A DNA stretch of 64,000 nucleotides from Gossypium raimondii. Lineage: Eukaryota; Streptophyta; Magnoliopsida; Malvales; Malvaceae. The translations under genes and the position numbers were made by a program. Of this stretch, positions 62,028 through 64,000 are shown piece after piece (positions within the stretch are counted from its first letter, which is position 1; the number at the start of each line of letters is the position of its first letter). The stretch covers positions 23,870,001 to 23,934,000 of the forward strand of contig NC_068569.1 of assembly GCF_025698545.1 (NCBI RefSeq), in the 5' to 3' direction. The notes under the pieces are model-generated. The model saw only the letters and a program-made list of their open reading frames with translations. It searched no databases and was not told the origin of the DNA.

Positions 62028-62827
62028 GTTAGTTCTGTTTCTTGTCATATTTGGCAGAATCACAAGATAGTATTTACCCATTTGCGTTTCCTCTATCTCT
62101 CACACACACACAAAAATGGTCATTTGCGTGCATGGATGCTCCTCTTGAACATTGTTGTTGAAGTAATTTTTCTTACAGATGAAGAACTAGACTAATTGTT
62201 TATTTTCAGACTTTTTTTTCCAATAAAAAGTAACTTTCTGAATTTCAGTTATATTATAATAATATAACAGCAATTTCTAGTCTATGTAAACCACCAAGCA
62301 TAAGTTGCTACACAATTGTAGTTATCTTTTTAAATAATACTAATTTTGTCATGTAGTTACTCAAAGAGGGCAGATGCTACTGAGAATTTGCAAGAAGCCG
62401 TGGATGTATTTTTCTTTGGTCACACATGGAGTGATAAGTAAAGTTTTCTTTTTTTGTTTTACCACTACGGAAAATTAAGGTGATGTTTTTATTATTAGAC
62501 TAAAAATAAGGACGACATTGAGAAATTAAATATGTAGCCAAAATTTTGTTCCCTGTAAGTAACATATACTCGTACAGTTCAATCAATTCAGCGCTGCAAG
62601 AAAACGGAAGCGAATGTATAATAACCGTGTATTGTAGTAATAATTTTTGTTATATATTAATGAAAAGAATATATGTTCTTTTACTTTTATTGCCATATTA
62701 TAGGTGAATGTTGAAATTTATTACTATAATTTATTTTACTTTTATTGTTAATGAAAAGTAATACATTCAAAATAAAATTTGACCATTCTATTTGTTATTA
62801 TAAAAATTCATTTAATAAAAATGCTTT

Positions 62828-63150
62828 TAGTGGCGTTTTCTATAAAAGCGTCGCTAAAGGTCATGCTTTTTAGCTGCGTTTGTGATAAAAGCGCCGCTAA
62901 AGATCATGTTTCTTTAGCGGCGTTTTTGGGTAAAGCGCCGCTAAAGGTCCTGTTCTTTAGCGGCATTTTTAATAAAAGCGCTGCTAAAGGTCTCGTTCTT
63001 TAGCGGCGTTTTTTTTCAAAGCACCACTAAAGGTCATGACCTTTAGCGGCGTTGTCAATAGCGGCGTTTTTTGCGGCGTTTGTGGAAGTGCCACAAATAC
63101 TTTTAGTTGCGCTAAAAAGCGCCGCTAAAGGCCTAAAAAAACGCCGCTAA
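62828..63150 (+). repeat. Subterminal hairpin array of the CACTA-like element
   Basis: About seven units of about 42 bp, each TAGCGGCGTTTTT-like, 4-8 bases of loop, then AAAGCGCCGCTAAAGG. Unit variants include TAGTGGCG and TAGCTGCG. Confidence 0.9.
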
Positions 63151-63170
63151 AAACCAGTTTTGGTGTAGTG

Positions 63171-63800
63171 ATAATAGCATACAAACATGCAGTGCAAAGA
63201 ACAAATCAAAATCATGATATCTACAAAATTTACAGTATCCAATGGCAAACTCATGAATGACTGTGTAGTCTACTACCCAATTCATCTCTACACACCACAG
63301 TAAGAGTTTCCCAGAACTCGTCCAGCCCTACACACCAAAACAATATTTACGGATGAGCTGCCAGTATATTAGTGAATTTGATTGGGGAACCAATCCAGCT
63401 TTTAAAGCCTGAACTTCCTCCTTCAACAACCCAACCCTTATGCAACAGTATGGCATGCTATTAGTGACAGGAAATAGTGACAGTAGCAGTATTAATTATG
63501 CGACTATCATGAAATTGTAAAAATTGTTTGTCTAAGCAGTAACAGTAGGCATGCATCAATTGTATGAGCAGAAATATCATTGAAACATCATCATACATAC
63601 TCAACAACATCATTTCATAAAAATGGCAGCATAGTACAACCATACTTACGTCACACAATTGAGTTTTCAACCAAACAATGCTCACAGTTTTTCAACGACT
63701 TAACAAAGGATGTACCCCTTTCAGATATGATGTTTCTAGTGCATTCACAATCACGAATCAAGGTTGTTTAGTAATCATAATAATAATAAAAAGCAACTAA
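63171..63800. other. Intergenic DNA, no gene seen
   Basis: Mixed composition without recognisable domain or element end. Confidence 0.4.
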
Positions 63801-64000
63801 ACATGCTCGAAGCACCCACACATTTGACCTAAGCCCCCCCACACGGCATAACACAGTTAGAACACACAACTTCACTCCACACGCCCGTGAGACACTTTCA
63901 CTATTTCGGCACACTCTTTTAGTTTAATTTCGATCCAGTTCACCTAGATTTGGTTCTTCAAACGGCAAGCACATGCAAATACATAACATTAGAATCGGCA
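63801..64000. mobile_element. Edge of another CACACGG-type LTR
   Basis: ACACGGCATAACAC and CACACGCCCGTGAGACAC near 63840-63895 are the same palindromic vocabulary as the gypsy LTRs elsewhere in the window. It runs off the right edge. Confidence 0.45.

Larger units (their letters stand above)
59750..63170 (+). mobile_element. CACTA-like element carrying captured host-gene exons
   Basis: The right terminus is exact: ..CCAGTTTTGGTGTAGTG at 63170, i.e. inward CACTACACCAAAACTGG, the CACTA end. It is preceded by seven hairpin units (TAGCGGCG..CGCCGCTAAA) at 62828-63150. On the left, related hairpins TTTAGTGGCGTTTTT..AAACGCCA lie at 59781-59805 and 59861-59892. I could not find a CACTA left terminus; the element may extend left through the TTTAGGG-like block or be truncated. 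Between the hairpin sets lie exons from two host genes. No transposase is seen, so mobility would depend on a helper. Confidence 0.65.

Noticed and set aside
61000-62030. Functional Lon protease gene
   Set aside because: Frameshift and stop in the third exon and no catalytic domains.

Overview
The window looks like nuclear DNA of a dicot plant, probably cotton (Gossypium) or a close Malvaceae relative. Host genes are intron-rich with GT..AG junctions. The intergenic DNA is very AT-rich and packed with transposon remains, including LTRs carrying many CACACGG..CGTGTG palindromes, a hallmark I associate with cotton gypsy LTRs. The genus is an inference from memory and was not searched.

Host genes: (1) a small single-exon gene at 5068-5544 with a Cys/His motif and an upstream ORF; (2) a 12-exon plant O-fucosyltransferase-family gene, 12872-16883 (+), 562 aa; (3) a convergent 5-exon cytochrome c oxidase subunit 6b-1 gene, 17590-20389 (-), 184 aa; (4) a 4-exon 14-3-3 gene, 23487-24564 (-), 266 aa; (5) a 6-coding-exon single-RRM gene of ARP1 type, 40134-42261 (-), 259 aa; (6) a nuclear elongator tRNA-Met gene with an 11-nt intron, 57899-57983. 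I assembled all multi-exon models by hand, and reading phase closes at every junction.

Mobile DNA fills the gaps. 0-4.4 kb: LTR pieces and a LINE tail. 8.2-12.1 kb: a Harbinger transposase relic joined to a truncated LTR element. 21-22 kb: a second LINE RNase H relic. 26.96-29.0 kb: a solo LTR with a near-perfect TSD. 29.3-31.2 kb: nested MITE-like elements. 31.6-39.0 kb: a solo LTR split by a 4.4-kb Harbinger element that carries only the Myb-like gene. 44.3-50.1 kb: a 5.8-kb Harbinger element with TAA TSD, an intact Myb-like gene and a transposase with one frameshift. 50.1-55.3 kb: LTR remnants, a tandem tRNA-like repeat and a hAT-like MITE. 55.57-55.93 kb: a full-length decayed plastid ndhC copy. 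56.6-57.8 kb: a 1.2-kb MULE-like element with 9-bp TSD and eight GGCGCC sites. About 59.1-63.17 kb: a CACTA-like element that captured beta-tubulin exon 1 and four consecutive exons of a mitochondrial-type Lon protease gene, introns included.

The most unusual items are the CACTA-like element with two captured host genes and the MULE-like element that is effectively an array of sites matching the E2F consensus. There is no operon-like cooperation between the host genes; each appears to be an independent transcription unit.
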